Origin: Nocardioides daphniae
GTDB lineage: Bacteria; Actinomycetota; Actinomycetes; Propionibacteriales; Nocardioidaceae
NCBI RefSeq assembly: GCF_004777465.1
Contig: NZ_CP038462.1
Span: 1,364,001-1,428,000 of the forward strand
DNA: 64,000 nt
Reading direction: 5' to 3'
The position numbers were made by a program, and so were the translations under genes. This document shows positions 40,468 to 49,105 of the stretch, one piece after another. Below the pieces are notes generated by a model that did no database searches, was not told the origin of the DNA, and worked only from the letters and a program-made list of their open reading frames with translations. How positions within the stretch are numbered: position 1 is the stretch's first letter; every line of letters starts with the position of its first letter.

Positions 40468-41434
40468 CGGGGTCGCTCGGGACGCGGACCTGGTCGAGCA
40501 GGACGTCGAGGACGGCCGTCACGCTGCGCCCGGTGCGCGTCGCCTCGAGGCTCGGCAGCAGACGGTGGGCGAGCACCGTCCGGGCCAGCCGGTGGACGTC
40601 GTCGGGCAGGACGTAGTCGCGCCCGGCCATGGCCGCGGCGGCCTTGGCCGCCCGCACGAGCTGCAGCGTCGCGCGCGGGGAGGCGCCGAGCAGCAGCTCG
40701 GGGGCGGTGCGGGTCGCGGTGGCCAGTGCCACCGCGTACCGCTGGACGGCGGGGGAGACGTGCACCTGGCTGACGGTGGCGATCAGCTTGCGGATCTCGG
40801 TCACGTCGGTCACCGGCTCGAGGCTGTCGAGCGGGTTGCGGGAGGTGTGCTCCTGCAGCATCGCCAGCTCGGCCTCCTCCACGGGGTAGCCCATGGACAC
40901 CTTGGCCATGAAGCGGTCGCGCTGGGCCTCCGGGAGGGCGTAGGTGCCCTCCATCTCGACGGGGTTCTGGGTGGCCACCACCATGAACGGCGCCTCCAGC
41001 GGCCACGTGACGTTGTCGACGGTGACCTGGCGCTCCTCCATGCACTCGAGCAGGGCGGACTGGGTCTTGGGGGAGGCGCGGTTGATCTCGTCGCCCACCA
41101 CGACGTTGGCGAAGACGCCGCCGGGCCGGAACTCGAACTCACCCGAGTTGCGGTTCCAGATCGAGACGCCCGTGACGTCCGAGGGGAGCAGGTCGGGGGT
41201 GAACTGGATGCGTCGCACGGTGCCGTCGATGCTGCGTGCCAGGGCCTTGCTGAGCATCGTCTTGCCGACGCCGGGCACGTCCTCGATGAGCAGGTGTCCC
41301 TCGGCGAGCAGGACGACCAGTGCGGTGTCCACCACCTCGGTCTTGCCGGAGATGACCGTCTCGACGCTGGCACGCAGGCGGTCGGTGACCTGTCGCAGGA
41401 CCGCCAGGTCGCCGGCGGGGTTGGGCATGGTCAC
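40460..41434 (-). CDS. moxR: MoxR-family AAA+ ATPase
   Basis: 324 aa chaperone-like ATPase. Walker A LIEDVPGVGKTMLSKALARS near residue 50, Walker B VVVGDEINRASPKTQ, sensor 1 MVVATQNPVEMEGTY, arginine finger region LPEAQRDRFMAKV. First gene of moxR-DUF58-tgpA. Start GTG at 41432-41434 with GAGGAG about 11 nt upstream; ATG 41428 is an internal alternative. Confidence 0.9.
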   Translation of the reverse strand: MTMPNPAGDLAVLRQVTDRLRASVETVISGKTEVVDTALVVLLAEGHLLIEDVPGVGKTMLSKALARSIDGTVRRIQFTPDLLPSDVTGVSIWNRNSGEFEFRPGGVFANVVVGDEINRASPKTQSALLECMEERQVTVDNVTWPLEAPFMVVATQNPVEMEGTYALPEAQRDRFMAKVSMGYPVEEAELAMLQEHTSRNPLDSLEPVTDVTEIRKLIATVSQVHVSPAVQRYAVALATATRTAPELLLGASPRATLQLVRAAKAAAAMAGRDYVLPDDVHRLARTVLAHRLLPSLEATRTGRSVTAVLDVLLDQVRVPSDPGA

Positions 41435-41595
41435 GCTCGCTCGAACTCCTCGTGCTCCGGGAGGCCTCGTCGTGGCTGACGTGCGTCACGGTGCGGTCGC
41501 TGGGTGTGCATCGTCAACCGTAGACGGCCGGTGATCAAGCCTCGACACGGAAGTGGGGCAGATCTGCGCCCTCCCGCCGGCCACCGCTCCGCGGC

Positions 41596-41659
41596 CCTCC
41601 ACCACGCTCCACCACTGCGCGTCGTCCTCCACCGACGCTCCACCGACGCTCCACCGGGA
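41596..41659 (-). repeat. GGTGGAG repeats facing the moxR operon
   Basis: Read on the minus strand there are two abutting 10-mers, GTGGTGGAGC and GTGGTGGAGG (41615-41596), and three 11-nt units built on GGTGGAG (41659-41627). They resemble the 10-bp units at the mraZ promoter but point toward moxR. Confidence 0.55.
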
Positions 41660-41823
41660 CCCCTGCGCGCCCTGCGTTTCCCGCGTGGAGGGGCGTCGAA
41701 CCTGCTCTGACCTGCCCCTTTCCTCCCGGCGCGAGGAAGGGGGCGCGCACAGCCGCCCGATGGCGGGTCGCGCCGCGACGCGCCCGTCGACACGCCCGCG
41801 GGGAGAAAACACCCAAACAATGG

Positions 41824-41851
41824 TTGATCGTGGAGGAACGTGGGGTACTGT
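41824..41851 (+). promoter_or_regulatory. mraZ promoter
   Basis: TTGATC at 41824-41829, a 16-nt spacer, and TACTGT at 41846-41851. This predicts a start near 41858 and a short leader to ATG 41894. The -10 lies inside the tandem repeats of 41830-41869. Confidence 0.5.
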
Positions 41852-41869
41852 GGTGGAAAGTGGTGGAAG
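41830..41869 (+). promoter_or_regulatory. Putative MraZ operator: four tandem 10-bp repeats
   Basis: GTGGAGGAAC, GTGGGGTACT, GTGGTGGAAA and GTGGTGGAAG stand head to tail (41830, 41840, 41850, 41860). MraZ proteins of other bacteria bind 10-nt-spaced GTGG-like direct repeats in their own promoter, and these repeats overlay the -10 and start region. Confidence 0.7.
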
Positions 41870-41893
41870 GGATGAGTGCGGGGGAGGCGTCGG

Positions 41894-42322
41894 ATGTTCT
41901 TCGGCACCTACACGCCCAAGCTCGACGACAAGGGTCGGCTCTTTCTCCCGGCAAAGTTCAGAGAGGAATTGGCGGAAGGTCTCGTCGTGACCAGGGGGCA
42001 GGAGCGCTGCCTCACGATCTGGTCGCTCGAGGACTTCGCACGGCTCACCGAGCGTCTTCAGCAGGCGCCGATGACCGTCAAGGGGACTCGTGACTACGTC
42101 CGCATGCTGTTCGCGGCGGCCAGTCAGGAGGTCCCGGACAAGCAGGGACGCATCTCGATCCCTCCCGTGCTCCGCCAGTACGCGTCACTCGACAGGGACG
42201 TGGTCGTCATCGGCTCGATGAACCGCATCGAGATCTGGGACCCGACCTCCTGGGCCGAGTACAGCGAACAGCAGGAACAGGTGTTCTCCGACCTCAGCGA
42301 CGAGGTCTTCCCGGGCGCCTGA
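41894..42322 (+). CDS. mraZ: Transcriptional regulator MraZ
   Basis: 142 aa, two SpoVT/AbrB-like swapped-hairpin repeats: GTYTPKLDDKGRLFLPAKFR at residues 4-23 and ASQEVPDKQGRISIPPVLRQ near 77-96, each with the DxxGR signature. Forms ring-shaped oligomers that bind spaced direct repeats and control the dcw operon. ATG 41894 has GGGGAGG 6 nt upstream. First gene of the division cluster. Confidence 0.95.
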   Translation: MFFGTYTPKLDDKGRLFLPAKFREELAEGLVVTRGQERCLTIWSLEDFARLTERLQQAPMTVKGTRDYVRMLFAAASQEVPDKQGRISIPPVLRQYASLDRDVVVIGSMNRIEIWDPTSWAEYSEQQEQVFSDLSDEVFPGA

Positions 42323-42374
42323 CCACCTCGGGCGACCGAGGTCGACACACAACTCAACAACGGCGGCGTGGGGC

Positions 42375-42462
42375 CAGGTCTCGCGCCCGCTCTCGCGAAC
42401 CGTCTGGGGTCACTTCCCCGGCACCAGAAGGTCTTCCCATCTCGAGAGCGGGCAGGGACCTG
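42375..42462 (+). ncRNA. Structured leader between mraZ and rsmH (mraW-motif-like)
   Basis: CAGGTC (42375-42380) pairs with GACCTG (42457-42462), and the 11-nt GCCCGCTCTCG (42385-42395) with CGAGAGCGGGC (42443-42453), enclosing a GGGG-TCACTT-CCCC hairpin (42406-42419). A conserved RNA motif named mraW is known from actinobacterial mraW (rsmH) leaders; position and architecture suggest this is a member, but no covariance search was possible. Confidence 0.5.
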
Positions 42463-42560
42463 ACCGACACGCCGCCCGACTCGCCCCCAGGGGCGGGGCA
42501 ACCGTCGACGGGTCGTCGACGGCACATCGGTCATCACGAGCACGGAACGGGGGGCAGGAC

Positions 42561-42713
42561 ATGAACGGCACGCAGTCAGGCGTCGCTGGAGGAGCTCAGC
42601 CCCTCCGGGTGCGCGACCAGGCCCGCGACGTGCTCGCCCTGATGGTCTTCACGGCCGCGGCGTCGGGCGCCTGCTCGCTCGTCTTCCTGCTCCTGCTGGT
42701 GCTGGGCGAGTAG
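42561..42713 (+). CDS. 50-aa single-helix membrane peptide
   Basis: ATG 42561 to TAG 42711-42713. A polar N-terminal half (MNGTQSGVAGGAQPLRVRDQ) and a C-terminal helix (VFTAAASGACSLVFLLLLVL). GGGGGGCAGGAC upstream offers a plausible ribosome site. It stops 3 nt before rsmH, so the two are likely translated together. No family recognised. Confidence 0.55.
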   Translation: MNGTQSGVAGGAQPLRVRDQARDVLALMVFTAAASGACSLVFLLLLVLGE

Positions 42714-42716
42714 GGC

Positions 42717-43681
42717 ATGGCCAACTCCCGCCACGTCCCGGTGCTCCTCGAGCGGGTCGTCGCGCTGCTCGAGCCGGCGCTGCAGACTCCCGGTGCGGTC
42801 CTGGTGGACTGCACCTTGGGCCTCGGTGGCCACACCGAGGCGGTCCTGGAGGCGTTCCCCGAGTGCCGGGTCATCGGCATCGACCGTGACCCGCGGGCGA
42901 TCGCGCTCGCCAGCGAGCGGCTCGCACCGTTCGGCGACCGCTTCACCGCGGCGCACGCGACGTACGACCAGATCGCCGAGGTCGTGGCCGAGGCGGGCCT
43001 CGACCACGTCGACGCGGTCTTCTTCGACCTGGGTGTCTCCTCGATGCAGCTCGACGAGCGCGAGCGGGGCTTCGCCTACGCCGAGGACGCCCCGCTTGAC
43101 ATGCGGATGAACGACTCGACGGGCGTGACGGCCGCCGACGTGATGAACACCTACTCGGTGGGTGAGCTGACCCGGGTGCTGCGCGACTACGGCGAGGAGA
43201 AGTTCGCCTCCAAGATCGCCCGGGCCATCGTCCGCGAGCGGGAGAAGGAGCCGTGGACCCGCTCCGGCCGACTGGTCGAGCTGCTGTACGCCGAGATCCC
43301 CGCCCCCGCCCGGCGGACCGGTGGCCACCCGGGCAAGCGCACCTTCCAGGCCCTGCGCATGGAGGTCAACGACGAGCTGGGCGTGCTCCGCCGGGCGCTG
43401 CCCGCCGCGCTGTCGGTGATCGGCGTCGGAGGCCGCGTGGTCGTGGAGTCCTACCACTCGCTGGAGGACCGGATGGTCAAGAAAGCCTTCGTCGAGGTCA
43501 CCACCCTCGACGTGCCGCCCGACCTCCCCTTCGTCCCCGAGGGGGCCGCGCCCCGCATGAAGCTCGTGATCCGTGGCGCCGAGCAGGCCGACGAGACCGA
43601 GATCGAGCACAACCCCGAGCAGCCTCGGTCCGCCTGCGGGCCGTGGAACGAGTCCTTCCTGACCAGAGGAGCACCCGATGA
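42717..43681 (+). CDS. rsmH: 16S rRNA m4C1402 methyltransferase, frame broken
   Basis: Methylates N4 of C1402 in 16S rRNA using SAM. About 321 aa. HVPVLLERV start, [20 protein letters not shown] (SAM site), [49 protein letters not shown]. One C is missing from 43613-43616: IEHNP must continue [14 protein letters not shown] to the TGA at 43679-43681. The stop overlaps the ftsL start (ATGA). Confidence 0.92.
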
Positions 43682-44174
43682 GCAGTCCAGCAGTGCAGCT
43701 GCGCTCGCGCGTCTCCACCCTTGGCGGAGCCGCGGTCGAGAAGGCCCGTCTCACCGTCGTCCCGGTCAGCCGGGGACGGGCGCCGCGGGTGCCGTTCATC
43801 GTCCTGGTCAGCGTGGTCGCCCTGGCCGGCGTCGTCGGGCTGCTGCTCTTCAACACCTCGCTCCAGCAGGCCTCGTTCGCCGAGACCCGGCTGGCTGACA
43901 AGGCCGCTGCGCTGGCCGACCGCGAGGAGACGCTGCGCATGGAGCTCGACGACCTCCGCGACCCCCAGCGGATCGCCCGTGAGGCCGAGTCGATGGGCAT
44001 GGTGATTCCGCCGGCCCCCCCTTCCTGAAGCTGGACGGCACCGTGGTCGGCACGCCGCGCCCCGCCACCCCGGAGGACCGGATTCGGATCACGCCCCGGC
44101 CGCCGGCCATGCCGGCCGACCTCCAGCCCGAGATCACCGTGATCGAGGTCCCGGCCAAGCCTGCGGGGGAGTGA
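43678..44174 (+). CDS. ftsL: FtsL-like division protein, frame broken
   Basis: Bitopic divisome protein: cytoplasmic 38 residues, one helix ([20 protein letters not shown]), then a leucine-zipper-like coiled coil ([20 protein letters not shown]) and the conserved ARRLGM-like [12 protein letters not shown]. As written it stops at 44028, but the 44015-44021 C run lacks a base: restoring it gives [20 protein letters not shown] and a stop at 44172-44174 (about 165 aa), the normal length in this group. Confidence 0.8.
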
Positions 44175-44202
44175 CCGGCGCGACGTCGCCGTCGGTCGAG
44201 GC

Positions 44203-46128
44203 GTGATCCACGCCCTCCGACACACGTCGCTGCCTGCCGCGCAGCGACGCCCGCGGCAGGTTCAATGGACGGACCGCCGGCGGGCGCAGACCGACCGCCA
44301 CCAGCAGGGACCACCACCAGGACCACCACCAGGACCACCACAGGGGAACGGAGCAGAGTTGCCGACCACCAGCCGCCCGGACGAGTCCCGCCCCACGGGG
44401 CGACGCGGTTCGCCGGTCCTGCGACTGCGGATCGGCCTGCTGCTGATCGCGGTGGTGCTCTCCTTCTTCGCTGCCCGCCTGCTCCAGCTCCAGGGGCTGG
44501 ACCCCAAGTCGTACGCCGACATGGCGGACGCCAAGGACGTCGTCGAGATGACGCTGCCCGCGGCGCGCGGTGACATCCTCGACCGCAACGGCGTGGCGCT
44601 CGCGGGCTCGGTCAACGGCCGGATGATCATCGCCGACCCGTTCCGCACCGCCTCCAAGGCGCCCGAGCTGGCCACGCTGCTCTCCAACGAGCTCGACCTC
44701 GACTACTTCGAGACGCTCGAGAAGCTCCGCAAGGAAAACAGCCGCTTCCAGTACATCGCCCGTCGCGTGCCGGCCGCCGACGCCCGCGAGCTGCTCGACA
44801 AGCTGGCCAAGGCCAAGCTCAAGGGGATCAGCACCGAGGACGAGCCGATCCGCGACTACCCGGCCGGTGATGTCGCCGCCAACCTCGTGGGCTTCATGGG
44901 CACCGACGAGCCGCTCGCCGGCTTCGAGCGCAGCTTCGACGCGCACCTGTCGGGCAAGGACGGTGAGAGCCGCTACACCCAGGGCTTCGGCTACCGGGTG
45001 CCACTGGCCGAGAACTCCACCGTCGCCCCCGTCGACGGTGACGACCTGCGCACCACGATCGACCGCGACCTGCAGTGGTACAGCCAGAAGGTGATCGCCC
45101 AGGCGGTCGAGGACTACCGCGCCAAGTCCGGCGTCGCGGTCGTCATGGACTCGCGCACCGGCGAGCTGCTGGCCGTCGCCGACGCCCCGACCTTCAACGC
45201 CAACAAGCCGCTCGAGAGCGACGAGGACGACCTCGGCTCGCGCGCCTTCAACGACGTGTTCGAGCCCGGCTCGGTGCAGAAGGTCCTCACCGCGGCCGCC
45301 CTGGTCGACGCCGGCAAGGTGACCGCCCGCACCCGGATCAAGGTGCCCGCGCAGCTGCGGCGCCAGGACCGCCCGATCAACGACTGGTTCACCCACGGCG
45401 TGCTGCGGATGACGATGGCCGGCGTGATCGCCCAGTCGTCCAACATCGGCACCGTCCTGGCCGCCGACCAGCTCGACAAGCGGACGCTGCACCGCTACCT
45501 CTCCGGCTTCGGACTGGGCCTTCCCACCGACGTCGGGGTCCGGGGCGAGGCCCGTGGCCTGCTCCCGTCGCCGGAGCAGATGACGGCACAGAACAAGGAC
45601 CGCATCGCCTTCGGCCAGTCGCTCTCCGTCAACGCGGTCCAGATGACCGCAGCGGTCAACACCATCGCCAACGGCGGTGTCCGGGTCTCCCCGAGCCTGG
45701 TCGCGGGCTCGGCGACCACCGACGAGGGCGTCGAGGTCGGCAGCGACCACGCCACCCGCACGCGCGTGGTCAGTGAGAAGGCCGCCCACGAGACCATGCT
45801 GATGATGGAGCGCGTGGTCGACGACGAGGTCGGCGTCGCGCCGCGCGCCCAGGTGCCCGGCTACCGGGTCGCCGGCAAGACCGGTACCGCGCAGCGCGTC
45901 GGCGAGAACGGTGGCTACGACGGCTCGTTCTCGCTCTCCTTCGGTGGCTTTGCGCCCGCCGACGACCCGCGCTTCACCGTCTACGTCGTCATCCACGCTC
46001 CCGCCGTCGACGGTGGCGGCGGCTCGGTCGGTGGCCCCGCCTTCTCCAAGATCATGGCCCGTGCGCTCTCCCACTACGGCGTCCCGCCGACCGGCAGCAA
46101 GCCCAGCCGCACCCCGGTGGAGTGGTGA
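44203..46128 (+). CDS. ftsI: Septal peptidoglycan transpeptidase FtsI (PBP3 class)
   Basis: 641 aa class B penicillin-binding protein. Proline-rich cytoplasmic tail, one helix (LRIGLLLIAVVLSFFAARLL near 75), dimerisation domain (AARGDILDRNGVALAGSV), transpeptidase with SVQK serine in FEPGSVQKVLTAAAL, SSN in VIAQSSNIGTV, and KTGTAQ in GYRVAGKTGTAQR. The 12-nt unit GGACCACCACCA repeats three times in the tail (44308-44343). GTG 44203 has only a close GAGG; TTG at 44359 is a possible later start. Confidence 0.92.
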   Translation: MIHALRHTSLPAAQRRPRQVQWTDRRRAQTDRHQQGPPPGPPPGPPQGNGAELPTTSRPDESRPTGRRGSPVLRLRIGLLLIAVVLSFFAARLLQLQGLDPKSYADMADAKDVVEMTLPAARGDILDRNGVALAGSVNGRMIIADPFRTASKAPELATLLSNELDLDYFETLEKLRKENSRFQYIARRVPAADARELLDKLAKAKLKGISTEDEPIRDYPAGDVAANLVGFMGTDEPLAGFERSFDAHLSGKDGESRYTQGFGYRVPLAENSTVAPVDGDDLRTTIDRDLQWYSQKVIAQAVEDYRAKSGVAVVMDSRTGELLAVADAPTFNANKPLESDEDDLGSRAFNDVFEPGSVQKVLTAAALVDAGKVTARTRIKVPAQLRRQDRPINDWFTHGVLRMTMAGVIAQSSNIGTVLAADQLDKRTLHRYLSGFGLGLPTDVGVRGEARGLLPSPEQMTAQNKDRIAFGQSLSVNAVQMTAAVNTIANGGVRVSPSLVAGSATTDEGVEVGSDHATRTRVVSEKAAHETMLMMERVVDDEVGVAPRAQVPGYRVAGKTGTAQRVGENGGYDGSFSLSFGGFAPADDPRFTVYVVIHAPAVDGGGGSVGGPAFSKIMARALSHYGVPPTGSKPSRTPVEW

Positions 46129-46159
46129 GCCGGGTCGACCCTGCCGAGCCGAGCCGCGA

Positions 46160-46165
46160 TAGCCT
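46160..46165 (+). promoter_or_regulatory. Internal -10 box before murE
   Basis: TAGCCT stands 7 nt before ATG 46173, the spacing seen for many probable leaderless genes in this window. It suggests murE and the genes after it can be transcribed apart from ftsI. Confidence 0.45.
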
Positions 46166-46172
46166 CTCGAAG

Positions 46173-47708
46173 ATGGGTTCAGAGCAGAAGTCGTCCGCGG
46201 CCAGGCCGCTGACCCCGCCCCACGCGACCCTCTCCGAGGTGGCGCAGTGGCTGCGGGAGGTGGCCGGCCACTCCGCCCACGTCCTGGTCCAGGGGGCCGG
46301 CGACGTGGAGGTCACGGGCCTCACGCTGAGCACCGGCCGCGTCGAGCCCGGTGACCTCTTCGCAGCCCTGCCGGGTTTGCGTACGCACGGAGCGACGTAC
46401 GCCCCCGAGGCGCTCGCCGCCGGTGCCGTCGCCGTCCTCACCGACCCCACGGGGGCAGTGCTGCTGCCGCCCGACACCCACGCCGTCGTGGTCGAGGGGC
46501 CGCGCCGGTTCCTGGGCGCCCTCGCCGCGCGCCTGCACCGCCAGCCCGCCGCCTCGATGCGGATGCTCGGCGTCACCGGCACCCAGGGCAAGACCACCGT
46601 CACCCAGCTCGCCGAGGGCGCCCTGCGGCGTACCGGCACCGTGGCCGCCGTCGTCGGCACCGTCGGCACCCGCGTGGCCGGGGTGGACGTCGCCACCTCG
46701 CTGACCACGCCCGAGGCGCCGGACCTCCAGGCGCTCTTCGCGCGGATGCGCGAGCTGGAGGTCGAGGCGTGCGCCATCGAGGTCTCCAGCCACGCGCTGG
46801 TCCTGGGCCGCGTCGACGGGGTCGTCTTCGACGTCGCGACCTTCCTCAACCTCGGGCGTGATCACCTCGACTTCCACGAGGACGTCGAGGAGTACTACAC
46901 CGCCAAGGCCTCGCTCTTCACCGCCGAGCGAGCGCGTCGGGCGCTGGTCAACGTCGACGACGAGCACGGCCGCCGCCTCGCCGGCGAGACCGAGCTCGAG
47001 GTGACCACCTTCTCGGCCCGTGGCGCCGACGCCGACTGGCGCGCCACCGACGTGGTCTGCGGCCCCGACGGCTCGACCTTCGTCCTGCACGGCCCCGACG
47101 GGCTGGAGCTGGCGACCTCGGTGCCGCTGCCCGGCGACTTCAACGTCGCCAACGCCCTGGCGGCGACCGCCATGTGCGCCATGGCGGGCTTCGACGCCGC
47201 CACCGTCGCCGGCGGGATCGCGGGCGGCCCCGGCGTCCCGGGACGGTTGGAGCGCGTCGACGCTGGGCAGGACTTCTCCGTGGTGGTCGACTACGCGCAC
47301 AAGCCCGACGCGGTCGAGGCGACCCTGCGGACCCTGCGCCCCCTCACCGACGGCCGCCTGGTCGTGGTCCTCGGCGCCGGGGGTGACCGGGACCGCGGCA
47401 AGCGCCCGCTGATGGGCGAGATCGCGGGCCGGCTGGCCGACGTCTTCGTCGTCACCGACGACAACCCCCGCTCCGAGGACCCGGCCGCCATCCGCGCCGC
47501 CGTGCTCGAGGGCGCGCGGGACCCGCACGCCGAGGTCCTGGAGATCGGCGACCGGCGCGAGGCGATCCGCACGGCGCTGCGGCTGGCGCGCTCCGGCGAC
47601 ATCGTCCTGGTCGCCGGCAAGGGGCACGAGTCCGGCCAGGAGGTCGACGGCGTCGTGACGCCCTTCGACGACCGTGAGGTGGCGCGCGAGGAGTTGGCGC
47701 TCCTGTGA
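46173..47708 (+). CDS. murE: UDP-MurNAc-tripeptide synthetase MurE
   Basis: Adds diaminopimelate to UDP-MurNAc-L-Ala-D-Glu. 511 aa from ATG 46173. P-loop LGVTGTQGKTTVTQL, YTAKASLF lysine region, FLNLGRDHLDFH, and the amino-acid selector VTDDNPRSEDP (DNPR, the DAP type). A longer start at GTG 46125 overlaps the ftsI stop (GTGA) and would add 16 residues; ATG 46173 is supported by the -10 box at 46160. All catalytic motifs intact. Confidence 0.92.
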   Translation: MGSEQKSSAARPLTPPHATLSEVAQWLREVAGHSAHVLVQGAGDVEVTGLTLSTGRVEPGDLFAALPGLRTHGATYAPEALAAGAVAVLTDPTGAVLLPPDTHAVVVEGPRRFLGALAARLHRQPAASMRMLGVTGTQGKTTVTQLAEGALRRTGTVAAVVGTVGTRVAGVDVATSLTTPEAPDLQALFARMRELEVEACAIEVSSHALVLGRVDGVVFDVATFLNLGRDHLDFHEDVEEYYTAKASLFTAERARRALVNVDDEHGRRLAGETELEVTTFSARGADADWRATDVVCGPDGSTFVLHGPDGLELATSVPLPGDFNVANALAATAMCAMAGFDAATVAGGIAGGPGVPGRLERVDAGQDFSVVVDYAHKPDAVEATLRTLRPLTDGRLVVVLGAGGDRDRGKRPLMGEIAGRLADVFVVTDDNPRSEDPAAIRAAVLEGARDPHAEVLEIGDRREAIRTALRLARSGDIVLVAGKGHESGQEVDGVVTPFDDREVAREELALL

Positions 47709-49105
47709 TCCCCATGACCCTGGCGGAGGTCGCGGACGTCGTGGGTGGGGTGCTCGACGGTGACGGGGCCGGCGACGTCCTGGTCACCGCACCTGCCTCC
47801 GTGGACAGCCGCGCCGTGCCCGAGGGCGGACTCTTCGTCGCCGTGGTGGGGGAGCGGGTCGACGGTCACGACTACGCCGCGGGTGCCGTGGCCTCGGGGG
47901 CCGCCGGCGTGCTGGGCAGCCATCCCTGTGGCGCGCCCGCCGTGCTCGTCGACGACCCCGTCGCCGCGCTGGGACTCCTGGCCCGCCACGTGCTGGACCG
48001 CCTGCCCGACGTCACCGTGCTCGCGATGACCGGGTCGCAGGGCAAGACCGGCACGAAGGACTTCCTGGCCGCGGTGCTCGCGCCGGAGGGCCCGACCGTC
48101 GCCACCGCCGGCAACAACAACAACGAGCTCGGTGTCCCGCTCACCGTCCTGCGCGCCGACGCCGACACCCGCTTCCTGGTGGTCGAGATGGGGGCCCGCG
48201 GGGTCGGCCACATCGCCACCCTCTGCGAGATCGCCCCGCCCCGGGTGGCGGCGGTCCTCAACATCGGCACCGCCCACGTGGGCGAGTTCGGCAGCCGCGA
48301 GATGATCGCCGTCGCGAAGGGCGAGATCCTCGAGGCGCTGCCGGCGGACGGCACCGCGGTGCTCAACGGCGGCGACCCGCTGACCTCGGCGATGGGCGTA
48401 CGCACCCGCGCCACCGTCACCAGCTTCGGCGTCGACGCCGAGCTGGCGGGGGTCGCCTGGCGTGGCCTCGACCTCGACGAGTCGGGACGGGCCCGGTTCG
48501 AGCTGGGCCACGACGGACGCTGGGCGCCCGTGCACCTGCGCCAGATCGGGATGCACCAGGTCGAGAACGCGGCCGCGGCCGCCGCCATGGCCCTGGCCGT
48601 CGGCGTACGCCTGGACGACGTCGCCGAGCGCCTCTCCGGGACCGGCGAGGTGTCGCGGTGGCGGATGGAGCCGCACGTGCGTGCGGACGGGCTGCTGGTC
48701 GTCAACGACGCCTACAACGCCAACCCCGAGTCGATGTCCGCCGCCGTGCGCACCCTGGCCCACCTGGGTCGCGCGCGGGGTGGCCGCAGCATCGCCGTGC
48801 TCGGCGAGATGCGTGAGCTGGGCGACGGCTCCGAGGTGGGGCACCGTCGCGTGGGCACGGTCGTGGCCGAGGTCGGGATCGACCTCCTGGTCACCGTCGG
48901 GCCCGAGGCCGAGGCGATCGCGGCGGGCGCCGCCGCCGATCCCGCCTGGAGAGGTGAGGCAATCATCACGGCGAGCCGGGACGAGGCACTGGCTCGGGTG
49001 CGGGAGAATGTGACGGCCGCCGACGCGGTACTGGTCAAGGCATCACGCGGTGCGGCTCTCGAGCACATCGTCGAAGGAATCCTGGAAGGAACTGCTGCCC
49101 GATGA
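47705..49105 (+). CDS. murF: UDP-MurNAc-tripeptide--D-Ala-D-Ala ligase MurF
   Basis: Adds D-Ala-D-Ala to complete the stem pentapeptide. 466 aa. P-loop LAMTGSQGKTGTKDF, NNNNELGVPLTVL, VLNIGTAHVGEFGS, carbamylated-lysine region IAVAKGEIL, and VVNDAYNANPESM in the C-terminal domain. GTG 47705 overlaps the murE stop (GTGA). Confidence 0.95.
   Translation: MIPMTLAEVADVVGGVLDGDGAGDVLVTAPASVDSRAVPEGGLFVAVVGERVDGHDYAAGAVASGAAGVLGSHPCGAPAVLVDDPVAALGLLARHVLDRLPDVTVLAMTGSQGKTGTKDFLAAVLAPEGPTVATAGNNNNELGVPLTVLRADADTRFLVVEMGARGVGHIATLCEIAPPRVAAVLNIGTAHVGEFGSREMIAVAKGEILEALPADGTAVLNGGDPLTSAMGVRTRATVTSFGVDAELAGVAWRGLDLDESGRARFELGHDGRWAPVHLRQIGMHQVENAAAAAAMALAVGVRLDDVAERLSGTGEVSRWRMEPHVRADGLLVVNDAYNANPESMSAAVRTLAHLGRARGGRSIAVLGEMRELGDGSEVGHRRVGTVVAEVGIDLLVTVGPEAEAIAAGAAADPAWRGEAIITASRDEALARVRENVTAADAVLVKASRGAALEHIVEGILEGTAAR

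Larger units (their letters stand above)
41435..41893. other. 459-nt divergent regulatory region, moxR operon / mraZ
   Basis: No credible gene. It contains short direct repeats of CTCCACC (41596-41659), a promoter and four 10-bp tandem repeats next to mraZ (41824-41869), and the mraZ ribosome-binding site GGGGAGG (41881-41886 area). Short open frames across it have no family features. Confidence 0.6.

Noticed and set aside
42576..46074. Long minus-strand frames (549 and 646 codons) opposite rsmH, ftsL and ftsI
   Set aside because: Composition is typical of antisense high-GC shadows; the plus strand carries clear catalytic motifs.
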